Shown: positions 1 to 9,268, counted from the first letter of the stretch. The stretch is DNA of 64,000 nt from Glycocaulis sp. (GCA_022565665.1 JAIUMI010000005.1:1-64000), one strand, 5' to 3'. The notes: generated by a model from the letters alone, not told the origin. Program-made: numbers and translations.

Positions 1-864
1 ATGGGTATAGATCTCGGTGGTGGAAACATCGGCATGGCCGAGCAGGGTCTGCAGACTGCGCAAATCCGCGCCATTGGCCAGCAAATGGGTCGCAAAGGCA
101 TGGCGCAGAACGTGGGGTGAGACACGCGCCGGATCGAGCCCGGCCTTCACCGCCAGTTCGCCCAGCATCTGGGCGAAGCGTTCGCGCGTCAGATGCCCCG
201 CCTTCGCGCTTGCAGAGGGGAAGAGATAGCGCTCCGCCCTCCCACGTAAGGGTGACGCTTTCGAGGGGAGAAAGTCCCCACGCACGTGTTTCCACGCCTC
301 CACGGCCTCTAAAGCGGACGGGGTGAGCGGGACGATCCTGTCCTTTCCGCCCTTGCCGGTAACGACGAGATAGCGTTCGGCACGCGAGAAGGCGGCCAGC
401 GGCAGGGTGACCAGCTCGCTCACCCGCAAGCCGCCCGCATAGAGAAGTTCCAGCAGCGCGAGGAGGCGTACGCCTGCCGGACCGTCCATGCCTTCCGCCG
501 CATCAAACAGACGGCTCACCTCGTCCTCGGAGAGGATTTTGGGCAAGGGCCGGGCGCGCTTCGGCCCCTTCATGCCCGCGGTCGGATCATCGCCCCTCAC
601 CCCTTCCTTCAGGAGGAAGCGGTAGAAGCGTTTGAGCGCGGAGAGCCGCCGCGCGGCTGTGGCTGCAGAAAGCCCGTCAGCGGCCAGGGACCGCATCAGG
701 GCTTCGAGAGCCGCCGCATCGGCCCCTTCAAGGCTGGAGCGCTGTCTGGCGAGCCTGTGGGCGGCATCTTCCAGATCATGGCGGTAAGCCGCCAGCGTGT
801 TCGGCGAAGCCCCGCGTTCGGAGCTCAGCATGTCCAGAAAGAGCGCGATCTGGCTGGCGCTCAC
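1..864 (-). CDS. xerD: Tyrosine recombinase XerD, 3' end cut by the window edge
   Basis: Site-specific recombinase that, with XerC, resolves chromosome dimers at dif. The visible 288 codons run from a GTG start (862-864) to the window edge and contain the whole catalytic set: Arg in GLRVSEL, the His-Arg pair in HVLRHAFATHL, His in LLGHADVSTTE and the nucleophile Tyr in IYTH, which are the last visible residues. Family members are about 300 residues, so only some 10-15 are missing. The N-terminal SAM-like core-binding domain is present (about residues 1-90). The start overlaps the stop of the upstream secreted-protein gene in a GTGA motif, so the two are probably translationally coupled. XerC is an alternative, but DNA-proximal aroK linkage and sequence fit XerD better. 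Confidence 0.9.
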   Translation of the reverse strand, partial: MSASQIALFLDMLSSERGASPNTLAAYRHDLEDAAHRLARQRSSLEGADAAALEALMRSLAADGLSAATAARRLSALKRFYRFLLKEGVRGDDPTAGMKGPKRARPLPKILSEDEVSRLFDAAEGMDGPAGVRLLALLELLYAGGLRVSELVTLPLAAFSRAERYLVVTGKGGKDRIVPLTPSALEAVEAWKHVRGDFLPSKASPLRGRAERYLFPSASAKAGHLTRERFAQMLGELAVKAGLDPARVSPHVLRHAFATHLLANGADLRSLQTLLGHADVSTTEIYTH

Positions 865-2501
865 GCGGTCTCCTCGGCAACGGCCTGCAGGATCAGCAAG
901 AGCGCATCGTCGCGATGACCTGCCTGGGCGAGAATATAGGAGGCGAGCGCATAGCTGCGCGCGCTGCCATTTCCCGCTTCCACGATGGCTGCGGCCTGCA
1001 AAAGCGCTTCGCCGCGTGAGCGATTGACCAGCGACAGCACAGCCATGCCGGCCAGATCGGCTTCCCGCGTGGCATCCTCGCGCGGTTCCGCCGTCATCAG
1101 GCGTACACGTACCTCTTCGGGCACCGAGGCTCCAAGAGCGGCCAGCCCGGCCAGCTGGGCGAGACGGGCTGGCGTCGCATTTTCCGCGCGGGCCGCCAGA
1201 ATGGCGCCGAACGGACCGGAGCCGATATCGTCAGCGGCGATGGCGATGGCCATGTCGAGCGCCACCATCACGCCGGGCGGGGGGGACTCCCACGGCTCTT
1301 CAGGCTCGTCATGGCTGGCAAAGCCGGGCGGAGGGGTCAGCGAAGCCGGTCCCCGACCATTGGCAAACCCGTTCATCAGCGGCTCGGGCCGGTCTACCGG
1401 CGGGCCGTCCAGCAGGGCTTCACGCCAGCGGAAAGCGCGCTCCACATCCCCGTCCAGCGCCAGCGCCAGCACGAAGCGGGGGCCATGCACCAGCGTCTGG
1501 GCATTGATCGGTATGGTCTCGATCTCGATGGCATAGGCGCGGGCCACTTCGGCAAACCGGCCCTCGCTAACCGCATCATCAAAGCGCGCTGCCAGAGCCT
1601 CGGCCGCGATCAGCCGGTCGAGGTCCTGCTGGGCGATGGCCGCGAGCGCTGCGGCGCGATCTGCCCCTTCCATGTTCATCGCCGCTTCCAGCGCATCATC
1701 GAGCATTTCGGGCAGTTCGATGGGCGGGCCGGTACGGTCCGCTGCGCGCTTCAGCCAGGGCGGTGCCTCGCCAGCCGGGGTGATACGCGCTTCGGGCGCA
1801 ATGAGTGTGGCCAGTGCCAGCTCGATACCGGTAGAGGGCGCAGCATTGGAAGGAAGGCCGCGTTCCAGCGTGAAGGCGTCATAAAGCGCATCGAACACCG
1901 GCGCGGGGCTGGCTGCACGGGCCAGATCAGCCGTCAGGTCGGCAGCCGCCACATTGCCCTCAATAGCCAGGCACACGGCGCGGGCGCGCAGCCAGTAAGC
2001 CTCGTCCCGGCCACGCAGAAGGCTGTCCGCCGTATTGCAAGCAGAACGGGTTTCACCCAGCGCGAAGGCCGTCTCGGCGTGAATGCGCGAGAGCGCCGCC
2101 GATTCGTTCAGGCGCGGCGTGCGTTCCAGCAGCTCAAAGACGGGTTCGGCCCGGCCTGCCGCCAGCGCCCGGTCAGCGCGCAGTGCCGCAAGCGCGAAAT
2201 CATCGCGCCCGCCACGTGGCGGGCTGCCCGAGGCCAGAAGCGCCCGCTCTGCCAGCCGCGCCGCCGGCGCCTGTTGCCAGCCCGGACCGTCACTGGCCGG
2301 CAGTTCACGCAATATGGCGCGCAGGGCATCGGGATCACTGGACGACCAGATATTGGCGGGAAACACATTGCGCGAACCGATCTGGAAAGGATCGACCGCG
2401 CCCAGTTCCTCAGCCTGGATAGGCCCTGAGGGCTGTTGCGCCAGCGCCGCAGCGCCAACGGCCAGAGCGCCGGCAAGAGCGAGACTAGCTGTCCAGCGCA
2501 T
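861..2501 (-). CDS. Secreted alanine-rich hypothetical protein, probable helical-repeat (TPR-like) fold
   Basis: I do not recognise a named family. The 546-residue product starts with a clear Sec signal peptide (MRWTASLALAGALAVGAAALA, cleavage near A21-Q22), so it should be periplasmic. The rest is rich in Ala, Leu, Glu and Arg and reads as consecutive amphipathic helices, with pairs of short helices around residues 80-200 and 440-540 resembling TPR/Sel1-type solenoids, but no consensus TPR is clean. Its ATG lies inside the 3' end of the 46-residue membrane peptide gene (17-base overlap), and its stop overlaps xerD, so it is the middle gene of a three-gene operon. Similar large secreted proteins sit beside xerD in related alphaproteobacteria, but I know no function. 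Confidence 0.75.
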   Translation of the reverse strand: MRWTASLALAGALAVGAAALAQQPSGPIQAEELGAVDPFQIGSRNVFPANIWSSSDPDALRAILRELPASDGPGWQQAPAARLAERALLASGSPPRGGRDDFALAALRADRALAAGRAEPVFELLERTPRLNESAALSRIHAETAFALGETRSACNTADSLLRGRDEAYWLRARAVCLAIEGNVAAADLTADLARAASPAPVFDALYDAFTLERGLPSNAAPSTGIELALATLIAPEARITPAGEAPPWLKRAADRTGPPIELPEMLDDALEAAMNMEGADRAAALAAIAQQDLDRLIAAEALAARFDDAVSEGRFAEVARAYAIEIETIPINAQTLVHGPRFVLALALDGDVERAFRWREALLDGPPVDRPEPLMNGFANGRGPASLTPPPGFASHDEPEEPWESPPPGVMVALDMAIAIAADDIGSGPFGAILAARAENATPARLAQLAGLAALGASVPEEVRVRLMTAEPREDATREADLAGMAVLSLVNRSRGEALLQAAAIVEAGNGSARSYALASYILAQAGHRDDALLLILQAVAEETA

Positions 2502-2625
2502 TGGTGACCTCGACCCGGATTTCCTCCGGCTCAGGAGCCATGCCGTCCGCCAGAAACAGCAGGCCTGCGAAGATCACACCGACACCCAGAATGCCGGCAC
2601 CTAGTCCGATGAGCAGTCCGCGCAT
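2485..2625 (-). CDS. 46-residue single-pass membrane peptide
   Basis: A short gene with a strong ribosome binding site (AGGAGG, about 9 bases before the ATG at 2623-2625); the longer in-frame upstream start lacks one. The peptide begins MRGLLIGLGAGILGVG, with one hydrophobic helix over about residues 3-27, followed by an acidic tail (APEPEEIRVEVTNALDS). It could be an uncleaved signal anchor with the tail in the periplasm. The 3' end overlaps the start of the secreted 546-residue protein, suggesting a shared mRNA and possibly a shared envelope task. No function is known to me. Confidence 0.65.
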   Translation of the reverse strand: MRGLLIGLGAGILGVGVIFAGLLFLADGMAPEPEEIRVEVTNALDS

Positions 2626-2700
2626 GAAAGCGCCCCTCCTGAAGATAAAATCCGCAAATTCGACTATCGCGCACAATGTGGCGATTTTTAAGACGTTTCA

Positions 2701-2719
2701 TGCGGGAATTGCTCCCGCA
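2701..2719. other. Short hairpin in the xerD-operon/aroK divergent intergenic region
   Basis: TGCGGGA-ATTGC-TCCCGCA forms a 7-bp perfect stem with a 5-base loop. It sits between the divergent 46-residue peptide gene and aroK, so a terminator role is unlikely; it overlaps the proposed aroK -35 region and could be a protein-binding site. No T-tract follows on either strand. Confidence 0.35.
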
Positions 2720-2739
2720 CGCGCACAGGCTTATAGGCT
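2709..2739 (+). promoter_or_regulatory. Candidate aroK-aroB promoter
   Basis: TTGCTC (2709-2714) and TATAGG (2732-2737) are 17 bases apart. In the Caulobacter sigma-73 style the same bases read TTGCTCC-N13-GCTTATAG. Initiation near 2743 would leave a leader of only about 7 bases before the aroK ATG, compatible with near-leaderless translation, which is common in this group. Confidence 0.35.
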
Positions 2740-2749
2740 AGGACGGATC

Positions 2750-3304
2750 ATGGACAGAGCGCGCATTGCCAGACAACTCGATCGTCCCGTAGTCCTTGCC
2801 GGCCTCATGGGGGCAGGCAAGACGACGGTGGGCCGCCGCCTCGCCGAACGGCTGGGCTGGCCGTTCCGCGATTCCGATCACGAGGTGGAGGCCGCCGCAG
2901 GCCGGTCCGTAGCCGACATATTTGCCGATTTCGGCGAGGCCGCCTTCCGCGATGGCGAGCGCAAGGTCATTACCCGCCTGATGGAAGACGAGAGCCGGGC
3001 CGTGATCGCGCTGGGCGGCGGTGCCTTTATCAATGACGAGACCCGCGCCCTGATCGCCGAAAGGGCCGTCTCCGTCTGGCTGCACGCCGATATCGACATT
3101 CTCATGGAGCGGGTCGGCAAACGCGATACCCGCCCCCTTCTGCACACCGATGATCCGCGCGCGGTGATGGAAAAGCTGATCGAAGAGCGCACGCCCATCT
3201 ATGCGCAGGCCGATATCCATATCCATTCCCATGGTGATCCGCACGAGACGAGCGTGGCCGCGATCATCGAGGCGCTGGCCGACCGCGTGGAGGCGAGCCG
3301 ATGA
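2750..3304 (+). CDS. aroK: Shikimate kinase
   Basis: Phosphorylates shikimate with ATP in the chorismate pathway. The 184-residue protein has a Walker A motif GLMGAGKT at residues 18-25, the shikimate-binding Asp and Arg in FRDSD and AFRDGE, the glycine-rich substrate loop ALGGGAF and the lid arginines in KRDTRPLL. The ATG at 2750 is chosen because it gives the usual family length; the open frame extends upstream across the promoter region. It overlaps aroB by four bases (ATGA), the standard aroKB arrangement, so both are co-expressed. Confidence 0.95.
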   Translation: MDRARIARQLDRPVVLAGLMGAGKTTVGRRLAERLGWPFRDSDHEVEAAAGRSVADIFADFGEAAFRDGERKVITRLMEDESRAVIALGGGAFINDETRALIAERAVSVWLHADIDILMERVGKRDTRPLLHTDDPRAVMEKLIEERTPIYAQADIHIHSHGDPHETSVAAIIEALADRVEASR

Positions 3305-4401
3305 GCAAACCCCTTACGGTGCCGGTCGAGCTGGGCCCGGCCAGTTATGACGTGCTGATCGGGCAAGGCGCGCTGGAAGCAGCCTCCGACCGTTTGAAAG
3401 CCCTGTGCCCGCGCGGCCGGGCGATCGTGGTGGCCGACGAGGCCGCCCTCGCCCCCCATCGCGCGCGGCTGGAAGCGGTGCTGGCGGGTGCCGGGCTGTC
3501 CCTGCATGTCATCGCGCTTTCCGGGGGTGAGAGCATCAAGAGCTGGCAGAGCCTGGAAGCCCTGACCGGCAAGCTACTTGACCTCAATATGGAGCGCGGC
3601 GAGGCACTGATCGCGTTTGGTGGCGGCACGGTGGGCGATCTGGCCGGTTTTGCCGCCGCGATCATGAAGCGCGGCTGCCCCTTCGTGCAGATGCCGACAA
3701 CCCTGCTGGCACAGGTGGACTCCTCGGTTGGCGGCAAGACCGGTATCAACACCGCCCACGGCAAGAATCTGGTCGGTGCCTTCCACCAGCCCGCCCTCGT
3801 CATCGCCGACAGTGCGTTTCTGGCCACCCTGCCCCGGCGCGAGCTGGCTGCGGGCTATGCCGAGATCGTCAAGGCGGGGCTCATCGCCGATGCGGCCCTG
3901 TTTGAACGGCTGGAAGCGGTGACGGGCGATCCGCTGGCGCTGGACACCCTCACCCCGCTCATCGCTGACGCCGTCGCCTTCAAGGCGCGCATTGTGGCTG
4001 AAGACGAGCGCGAGGGCAGCGTGCGGGCCCTCCTGAATCTGGGACATACATTCGGCCATGCGTTTGAAGCCGATGCGGCAAAGGGTGCGCTGATCCATGG
4101 AGAGGCCGTCGCCTGCGGCATTGTGCTGGCTTTGAAATATTCTGCGTGCAAGGGCCTGTGCGACGCGGCGGATGCGCGGCGCGCCAGCGCCGTTCTGGAG
4201 AAGGCAGGATTGCCGGCGCGAATCGCCGACCTGCCGGGCGGGCCGTACGAGGCCACCTCGCTGACCGCGCGCATGGGCAGTGACAAGAAAAACGCCGGTG
4301 CGGGCCTCACCCTCATTCTGGCGCGCGGCATCGGCAAGGCCTTCATCGCAAAGGGCGAAGCCCCGGCCGATGTGGAAGCTTTCCTGGCAGGAGAGATATG
4401 A
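3301..4401 (+). CDS. aroB: 3-Dehydroquinate synthase
   Basis: Converts DAHP to 3-dehydroquinate, the second step of the chorismate pathway, with NAD and a divalent metal. The 366-residue protein shows the NAD-binding run FGGGTVGDLAGFAAA, the PTTLLAQVDSSVGGKTG substrate loop, the lysine-bearing HGKNLVGAF, and metal ligands in AGYAEIVKAGL, NLGHTFGHAFE and HGEAVACG. It starts within the aroK stop codon and its own stop overlaps the next gene's start, indicating one transcript of three genes. Confidence 0.96.
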   Translation: MSKPLTVPVELGPASYDVLIGQGALEAASDRLKALCPRGRAIVVADEAALAPHRARLEAVLAGAGLSLHVIALSGGESIKSWQSLEALTGKLLDLNMERGEALIAFGGGTVGDLAGFAAAIMKRGCPFVQMPTTLLAQVDSSVGGKTGINTAHGKNLVGAFHQPALVIADSAFLATLPRRELAAGYAEIVKAGLIADAALFERLEAVTGDPLALDTLTPLIADAVAFKARIVAEDEREGSVRALLNLGHTFGHAFEADAAKGALIHGEAVACGIVLALKYSACKGLCDAADARRASAVLEKAGLPARIADLPGGPYEATSLTARMGSDKKNAGAGLTLILARGIGKAFIAKGEAPADVEAFLAGEI

Positions 4402-5681
4402 TGGACTTCACCTATGAAGCCTGGATGAGCTGGGCCTTTGCCGGCATCGTCATCCTGCTCCTGCTCTCGGCCTTCTTCTCCGGCTCGGAAACGGCCCTGA
4501 CCGCGACTTCCAAGGCGCGCATGCTGGCGCTGGAGAAGGAGAAGAATCATCCGGCCGCGCGTGTGGGCAGGCTGATCGAGGATCGCGAAAGCCTGATCGG
4601 GGCGATCCTCTTGGGTAATAATCTCGTCAACATTCTCGCCTCATCCATCGCGGCGGCAGTGTTCCTGACCATGTTCGGGGAGGCCGGCGTGCCGATCGCC
4701 ACGCTGGTGATGACGGCGCTGGTGCTGGTCTTTGCCGAGGTCATGCCCAAGACCTATGCCCTGTCGAACCCTGACCGGATGGCGATGGCGGTCTCGCTGC
4801 CCATCCGCATCGTGGTGATGCTGTTCGGCCCCGTGGTGGCGAGCGTCCAGATCGTTGTGCGCGGCGCGCTCAAACTGCTGGGCGCCAATGTAACCGGCCC
4901 CGTCCTGTCCGCACATGAAGAAATCCGCGGCCATATCGACCTGCACCTGCAAGAGGGCAGCGTGGTCAAGCATGACCGCGACATGCTGGGCGGCGTTCTC
5001 GATCTGCGCGAGCTGAATGTCGACGACGTGATGATCCACCGCAAGAACCTCGTCATGCTGGATATCGAGCAGCCTGTGGAGCAGCTGGTCGATTCCGCGC
5101 TGACCAGCCCACACACCCGTCTGCCGCTATGGCAGGGCGAGCCGGAGAATATTGTCGGTGTGCTCCATGTGCGCGATCTCGCCCGCGCCCTGCACGGAGC
5201 GGGCGGCGATGTGTCGAAAATCGACATCAGCGCGCTCAAGCGCGAGCCCTGGTTCGTGCCGGAGACGACAGAGCTCATCGACCAGCTCAACGCCTTCAGA
5301 ACCAAGCGCGAGCATTTTGCGCTCGTGGTGGACGAATATGGCGCGCTGATGGGCGTGGTGACTCTGGAGGACATTCTTGAAGAGATCGTCGGCGAGATCG
5401 AGGATGAGCACGATGTCGCCCCGCCTGAAGAATTCCGGCCCGATGCAGAGGGCGCGGTCATGGTCGACGGCGCGGTGGGCATACGCGAGATCAACCGGGC
5501 GCTGGACTGGGAACTGCCCGATGAAGAGGCCGTCACCATTGCCGGGCTGGTCATTCATGAGGCCCAGACCATCCCCGAACCCGGCCAGCGCTTCCGCTTT
5601 CATGGCGTGCAGTTCGACATTCTCGAACGCCGCCGCAACCAGATCACGCGGGTAAAGCTCACGCCTCTGAAGGAGGAGTAG
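4398..5681 (+). CDS. CorC/HlyC-type hemolysin-family CBS membrane protein (CNNM transporter family)
   Basis: A 427-residue protein with the classical order DUF21/CNNM membrane domain (about residues 10-180, with FSGSETALTA and AEVMPKTYA), a pair of CBS domains (about 195-325, including VVDEYGALMGVVTLEDILEE) and the small CorC_HlyC domain (about 345-425). Family members are linked to magnesium/cobalt efflux or membrane integrity; the hemolysin name is historical. Two adjacent ATGs (4398 and 4401) overlap the aroB stop. The 3' end is only 7 bases from the convergent prs stop. Confidence 0.88.
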   Translation: MMDFTYEAWMSWAFAGIVILLLLSAFFSGSETALTATSKARMLALEKEKNHPAARVGRLIEDRESLIGAILLGNNLVNILASSIAAAVFLTMFGEAGVPIATLVMTALVLVFAEVMPKTYALSNPDRMAMAVSLPIRIVVMLFGPVVASVQIVVRGALKLLGANVTGPVLSAHEEIRGHIDLHLQEGSVVKHDRDMLGGVLDLRELNVDDVMIHRKNLVMLDIEQPVEQLVDSALTSPHTRLPLWQGEPENIVGVLHVRDLARALHGAGGDVSKIDISALKREPWFVPETTELIDQLNAFRTKREHFALVVDEYGALMGVVTLEDILEEIVGEIEDEHDVAPPEEFRPDAEGAVMVDGAVGIREINRALDWELPDEEAVTIAGLVIHEAQTIPEPGQRFRFHGVQFDILERRRNQITRVKLTPLKEE

Positions 5682-5688
5682 GCGCGCC

Positions 5689-6621
5689 CTAGTCGAACAG
5701 TTTGGAGACGCTTTCCTCGTTGGCGATGCGCCGGATCGCCTCGCCGAGCAGGGGTGCAATGCCGAGCGCGCGGACCTTGCCCGATCCATTGGCCTTGTCG
5801 GTGACGTCGATGGAATCGGTCACCACCAGCTCTTTGAGCACCGAATCCTCGATGCGCTGGACCGCCTTGCCCGACAAAACGCCGTGCGTGATGTAGGCAG
5901 AAACCTCAGCAGCGCCCTCTTTCTTCAGCGCGGCAGCGGCATTACACAGCGTGCCGCCGCTATCGATGATGTCATCAAAGATGATGCAGCGGCGGCCCGC
6001 CACCTCACCGATAATATTCATCACCTCGCTCTCGCCGGCCTTTGGGCGGCGCTTGTCGACAATGGCGATATCGGCGCCGAGGCGCTGGGCGAGCGCACGC
6101 GCACGCACCACACCGCCCACATCCGGCGATACGATCATCAGGTCGGTCGTGTCGTAATGGCGCTTGATATCGGCATCGAAAACCGGCGTCGCGAAGAGAT
6201 TGTCCGTCGGAATGTCGAAAAAGCCCTGGATCTGTCCGGCATGCAGGTCCAGCGTCAGCACCCGGTGCGCACCGGCCTTGGCAATGAGATTGGCCACCAG
6301 CTTGGCGGTGATGGGCGTGCGCCCGCCGGTTTTGCGATCCTGCCTGGCATAGCCGAAATAGGGGATAACCGCCGTGATCCGCCGGGCACTGGCGCGCGAG
6401 AGCGCGTCCATGCAGATCAGCAGCTCCATCAGATGGTCATTGGCCGGCTTGGAGGTGGACTGGATGAGGAAGACGTCCTCGCCGCGCATATTCTCGTCAA
6501 TGCGCACGAAAAGCTCGCCATCGGCGAAGGTCTCAATCTCCACATTGGAGAGCGGGGCGTCGAGATAGTCGGCAATGGCGCGCGCCAGCGGCTTGTTCGC
6601 GTTCCCGCTCATCAGCTTCAT
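5689..6621 (-). CDS. prs: Ribose-phosphate pyrophosphokinase (PRPP synthetase)
   Basis: Makes PRPP from ribose 5-phosphate and ATP for nucleotide, histidine and tryptophan synthesis. The 310-residue length is typical. Visible features are the N-terminal start [12 protein letters not shown], the flexible loop [14 protein letters not shown], the metal-binding [14 protein letters not shown] and the PRPP-binding signature [13 protein letters not shown] near residues 215-230. A GAGGGA ribosome site lies 8 bases before the ATG. It is transcribed alone, convergent with the CBS membrane-protein gene. Confidence 0.96.
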   Translation of the reverse strand: MKLMSGNANKPLARAIADYLDAPLSNVEIETFADGELFVRIDENMRGEDVFLIQSTSKPANDHLMELLICMDALSRASARRITAVIPYFGYARQDRKTGGRTPITAKLVANLIAKAGAHRVLTLDLHAGQIQGFFDIPTDNLFATPVFDADIKRHYDTTDLMIVSPDVGGVVRARALAQRLGADIAIVDKRRPKAGESEVMNIIGEVAGRRCIIFDDIIDSGGTLCNAAAALKKEGAAEVSAYITHGVLSGKAVQRIEDSVLKELVVTDSIDVTDKANGSGKVRALGIAPLLGEAIRRIANEESVSKLFD

Positions 6622-6728
6622 GGCGCTTGTCCCTCATCTGGCCGGTTGGCGGGCTATTAGCAGAGCAGCCCGGCTTCGCAAAGCGCGAGCGGGAAGAAAC
6701 TGCACCCCGGATATCACCCGTGTACGGA

Positions 6729-7856
6729 TTATCCCTCGAACGGATGCAAGCCCGGCGGGGCCGGCAGGCCGGGCGCACTGATGGCGATGACCTTGAAAAG
6801 CGCACCCATCTCGCTTTCATCACACAGCCGGTGCAGCTGGCGGGCGATTATGGCGCGCTGGTCGGGACGCGCAGCGCTTAAGGACGCGGCGCGCCGCTCG
6901 ATCCCCAGACTTTTCAGGAAGGCGCCCTGTTCCAGCGGGCCATGCACGGCAAGACCCGCCGCCAGAGCGCGCCGCGCCAGCGTCTCGAAATCCACCCGTG
7001 CGGTCAGGTCTGCCGTGCCGGGCGCGTCCAGCGGATCAACCTTCTCGTGCGCGCGGATCGCCTGCAGCGTGTCGCCGGGCTCTGACCGGGCCGGGCCGTA
7101 ATCGATGAAGAGCGCATGGCCGCGATGGCCGGCAAAGCGCGCGGCGAGCGCATCCACGATCTGCGCATCGCCGGGCCTCAGCTCGATCAGCGTGCCCTCA
7201 GGGCTGTCCTTCAGGGCGTCCGGGATAAAGGGATCATCGTTTGCCAGCACAGGGCCGGTATGGAAGGCCAACCGGGTATCATCTTCCGGGTGCAGGCCCA
7301 CCACGCGCTCGCGCCATTGCCCGTCTTGCCTCACCGCCTGACGCACCGGCAGGCAGTCGAGAAACTCATTGCCCAGAATGATGGCCGGGCCGTCGGGAGC
7401 TTTTTCGAGCCCATTTGCCCAGCCTACAGACAGACCGCTTTTGCCGAGTGTCCGGCCCTGCACCATTTTCAGGGCTGCGCTCGCTTCGATAAGGGTGAGT
7501 TTCAGCGCCTCGGTAAAGCCCGGAACGGCGTGTGCGGCGCGTGCCATGTCAGCCATCATCGTGCCCTTGCCGGGGCCTAGCTCGATGAGGTGCAGCCGTT
7601 CCGGCGCACCCATGTCCTGCCAGCATTGTGCGCACCACAGGCCCAGCAGCTCGCCGAACATCTGGCTGATCTCCGGCGCGGTGATGAAGTCCGCCCCCGC
7701 CCCGATCGGATCACGCGTCGCGTAATAGCCCGCCATCGGGTCAAACAGCGCCTCCATCATGAAGACGGAAACGGGCAGCGGCCCCTGGGACGCGATACGC
7801 GCACGCAGATTGTCTGCAATGCGCGCGGCCGGATCGAAGACGTCCGGTCCGCTCAC
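6729..7856 (-). CDS. SAM-dependent methyltransferase of the MidA/NDUFAF7 family
   Basis: The 375-residue protein has the family's N-terminal stretch (VFMMEALFDPMAGYY, then DFITAPEISQMFGELLGLW) and the SAM-binding motif ELGPGKGTMMADM near residues 95-110. The mitochondrial homologue methylates an arginine of complex I subunit NDUFS2; the bacterial substrate is not established, so I give no gene symbol. It starts with GTG overlapping the lgt stop (GTGA), a linkage common in alphaproteobacteria. Confidence 0.85.
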   Translation of the reverse strand: MSGPDVFDPAARIADNLRARIASQGPLPVSVFMMEALFDPMAGYYATRDPIGAGADFITAPEISQMFGELLGLWCAQCWQDMGAPERLHLIELGPGKGTMMADMARAAHAVPGFTEALKLTLIEASAALKMVQGRTLGKSGLSVGWANGLEKAPDGPAIILGNEFLDCLPVRQAVRQDGQWRERVVGLHPEDDTRLAFHTGPVLANDDPFIPDALKDSPEGTLIELRPGDAQIVDALAARFAGHRGHALFIDYGPARSEPGDTLQAIRAHEKVDPLDAPGTADLTARVDFETLARRALAAGLAVHGPLEQGAFLKSLGIERRAASLSAARPDQRAIIARQLHRLCDESEMGALFKVIAISAPGLPAPPGLHPFEG

Positions 7857-8752
7857 GATTTTTTCGTGTCCTTTGCCTTGCGGTCAGGGCGGACCACGCC
7901 GGGCGTGGACGTGACCGGCTCGCGATAGGCCCGCCAGACCAGATAACCGCCCGCCACGACCATCGGAATGCACAGGAGCATGCCCATCGTCACATAGCCC
8001 TGCAGGGCGTCGGGCATATGGCTGTCTGGCTCGCGGAAAATCTCCACGAAGGCACGGAACACGCCATAACCGGTCAGGAACACGCCGGTCACCAGGCCGG
8101 GCCGGGCGAGCGAGCGCAAACGCCAGATCAGGAAGGCGGTCACCACCAGCAGCACCGCGCCTTCCAGGAAGGCCTCGTAAAGCTGGCTGGGATGGCGGGC
8201 CAGGCAGAGCGGATCGTGTTCAAACCGCATGGCCCAGGGCAGGTCGGGTGCCGGGCGGCCATAGAGCTCGCCATTGATGAAATTGGCCAGACGCCCGAGC
8301 AAGAGCCCGATCGGCGTTACCGCGGCCACGGCATCGGTCACGTTCAGGAACGGCACCTTGTAAGCGCGGGCGGTAAGGATCATGGCGATCATCACGCCGA
8401 TCAGCCCGCCATGGAAACTCATACCGCCTTCGGTGATGCCGGTGATGATCCACAGGGGCCGCTCCCAGATCGCGCTCGTCTGGTAGAAAAGCACATAGCC
8501 GATCCGCCCGCCCGCGATGACGCCCACCATCACCCAGAGCAGCAATTCCTCGGCGAAACCCTTGTCCATCGGCGCAGCAACCGGCTTGGCATGCGTCGTC
8601 CACAGCGCCGGGCGCTTGATCAGCTGGAGCACGTAGTAAAAGCCCAGAAACAGGCCTGCAATGTAGGAGAGCGCATACCAGCGCACGGCCAGCGGACCGA
8701 TCTCGAACAGGACCGGATCGATCAGGTCAAAACTCGGCGGGCAGGTGGGCAA
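7853..8752 (-). CDS. lgt: Phosphatidylglycerol--prolipoprotein diacylglyceryl transferase
   Basis: Inner-membrane enzyme that adds diacylglycerol to the lipobox cysteine of lipoproteins. Seven hydrophobic segments are visible, with the signatures GGMSFHGGLIG, GRLANFINGELYGRP and RHPSQLYEAFLEG. I chose the TTG at 8750-8752 (299 residues) because a GGAG lies 8 bases upstream and the N-terminus then matches the family; a longer frame opens from a TTG at 8804-8806 but has no ribosome site and adds 18 residues not seen in relatives. The LptM-like lipoprotein at 57754 is one predicted substrate. Confidence 0.93.
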   Translation of the reverse strand: MPTCPPSFDLIDPVLFEIGPLAVRWYALSYIAGLFLGFYYVLQLIKRPALWTTHAKPVAAPMDKGFAEELLLWVMVGVIAGGRIGYVLFYQTSAIWERPLWIITGITEGGMSFHGGLIGVMIAMILTARAYKVPFLNVTDAVAAVTPIGLLLGRLANFINGELYGRPAPDLPWAMRFEHDPLCLARHPSQLYEAFLEGAVLLVVTAFLIWRLRSLARPGLVTGVFLTGYGVFRAFVEIFREPDSHMPDALQGYVTMGMLLCIPMVVAGGYLVWRAYREPVTSTPGVVRPDRKAKDTKKS

Positions 8753-8859
8753 GGGCGATACTCCACAGTTAACCGGGGTCTTTGATGAGCACCGGACATT
8801 GCGCAAGGCACCGTGGAAGGCCTATATCAGGGCCTCGATACCCGCAAGGACGCCGTGCC

Positions 8860-9165
8860 ATGCAAAGCCGCAACCCTGTTTTTGCCGATCTGGCCGATCT
8901 GATGACCGATGCCTTCGGAGCCGCCCGCGCGGCCGGCGACGAGGCACGCAGCGTGTTCCGTGCGCAGGCCGAGCGCATCGCCCTGGACATGGATCTTGCC
9001 AGCCGCGACGAGGTGGATGCCCTGCGTGCTCTGGTCGAGAAGCAGGGCGCACAAATCGAATCACTCACGGCAAAACTTGCCGCTCTGGAAGCCGCCAAGG
9101 CGCCCGCAAAGCGCAAACCGGCAGCGGCGACCCGTAAATCCGCCGCGAAAAAGGCTTCCGGCTGA
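8860..9165 (+). CDS. UbiK-like accessory factor (BMFP domain)
   Basis: A 101-residue protein with an N-terminal amphipathic helix (RNPVFADLADLMTDAFGAA), a coiled-coil centre (ALRALVEKQGAQIESLTAKL) and a Lys/Ala/Pro-rich basic tail. This matches the BMFP/UbiK family, which in Enterobacteria promotes assembly of the aerobic ubiquinone synthesis complex. The basic tail is longer than in E. coli. The ATG at 8860 has AAGGA about 9 bases upstream. It is divergent from lgt and upstream of the YbjN-family and proC genes. Confidence 0.75.
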   Translation: MQSRNPVFADLADLMTDAFGAARAAGDEARSVFRAQAERIALDMDLASRDEVDALRALVEKQGAQIESLTAKLAALEAAKAPAKRKPAAATRKSAAKKASG

Positions 9166-9268
9166 ACAGCTTAACTTCAACCTCGAGCACCGTGTTGCGC
9201 GACCTCCCCGGAGCGGCTTACCGTCGTTTCCACGGGACGATGCCGGACTGTGCTGTGAGGGAGGCGCA

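Noticed and set aside
1311..2429. 372-codon plus-strand frame opposite the secreted 546-residue protein
   Set aside because: The minus gene has a signal peptide and coupled overlaps at both ends; the plus frame has no ribosome site.
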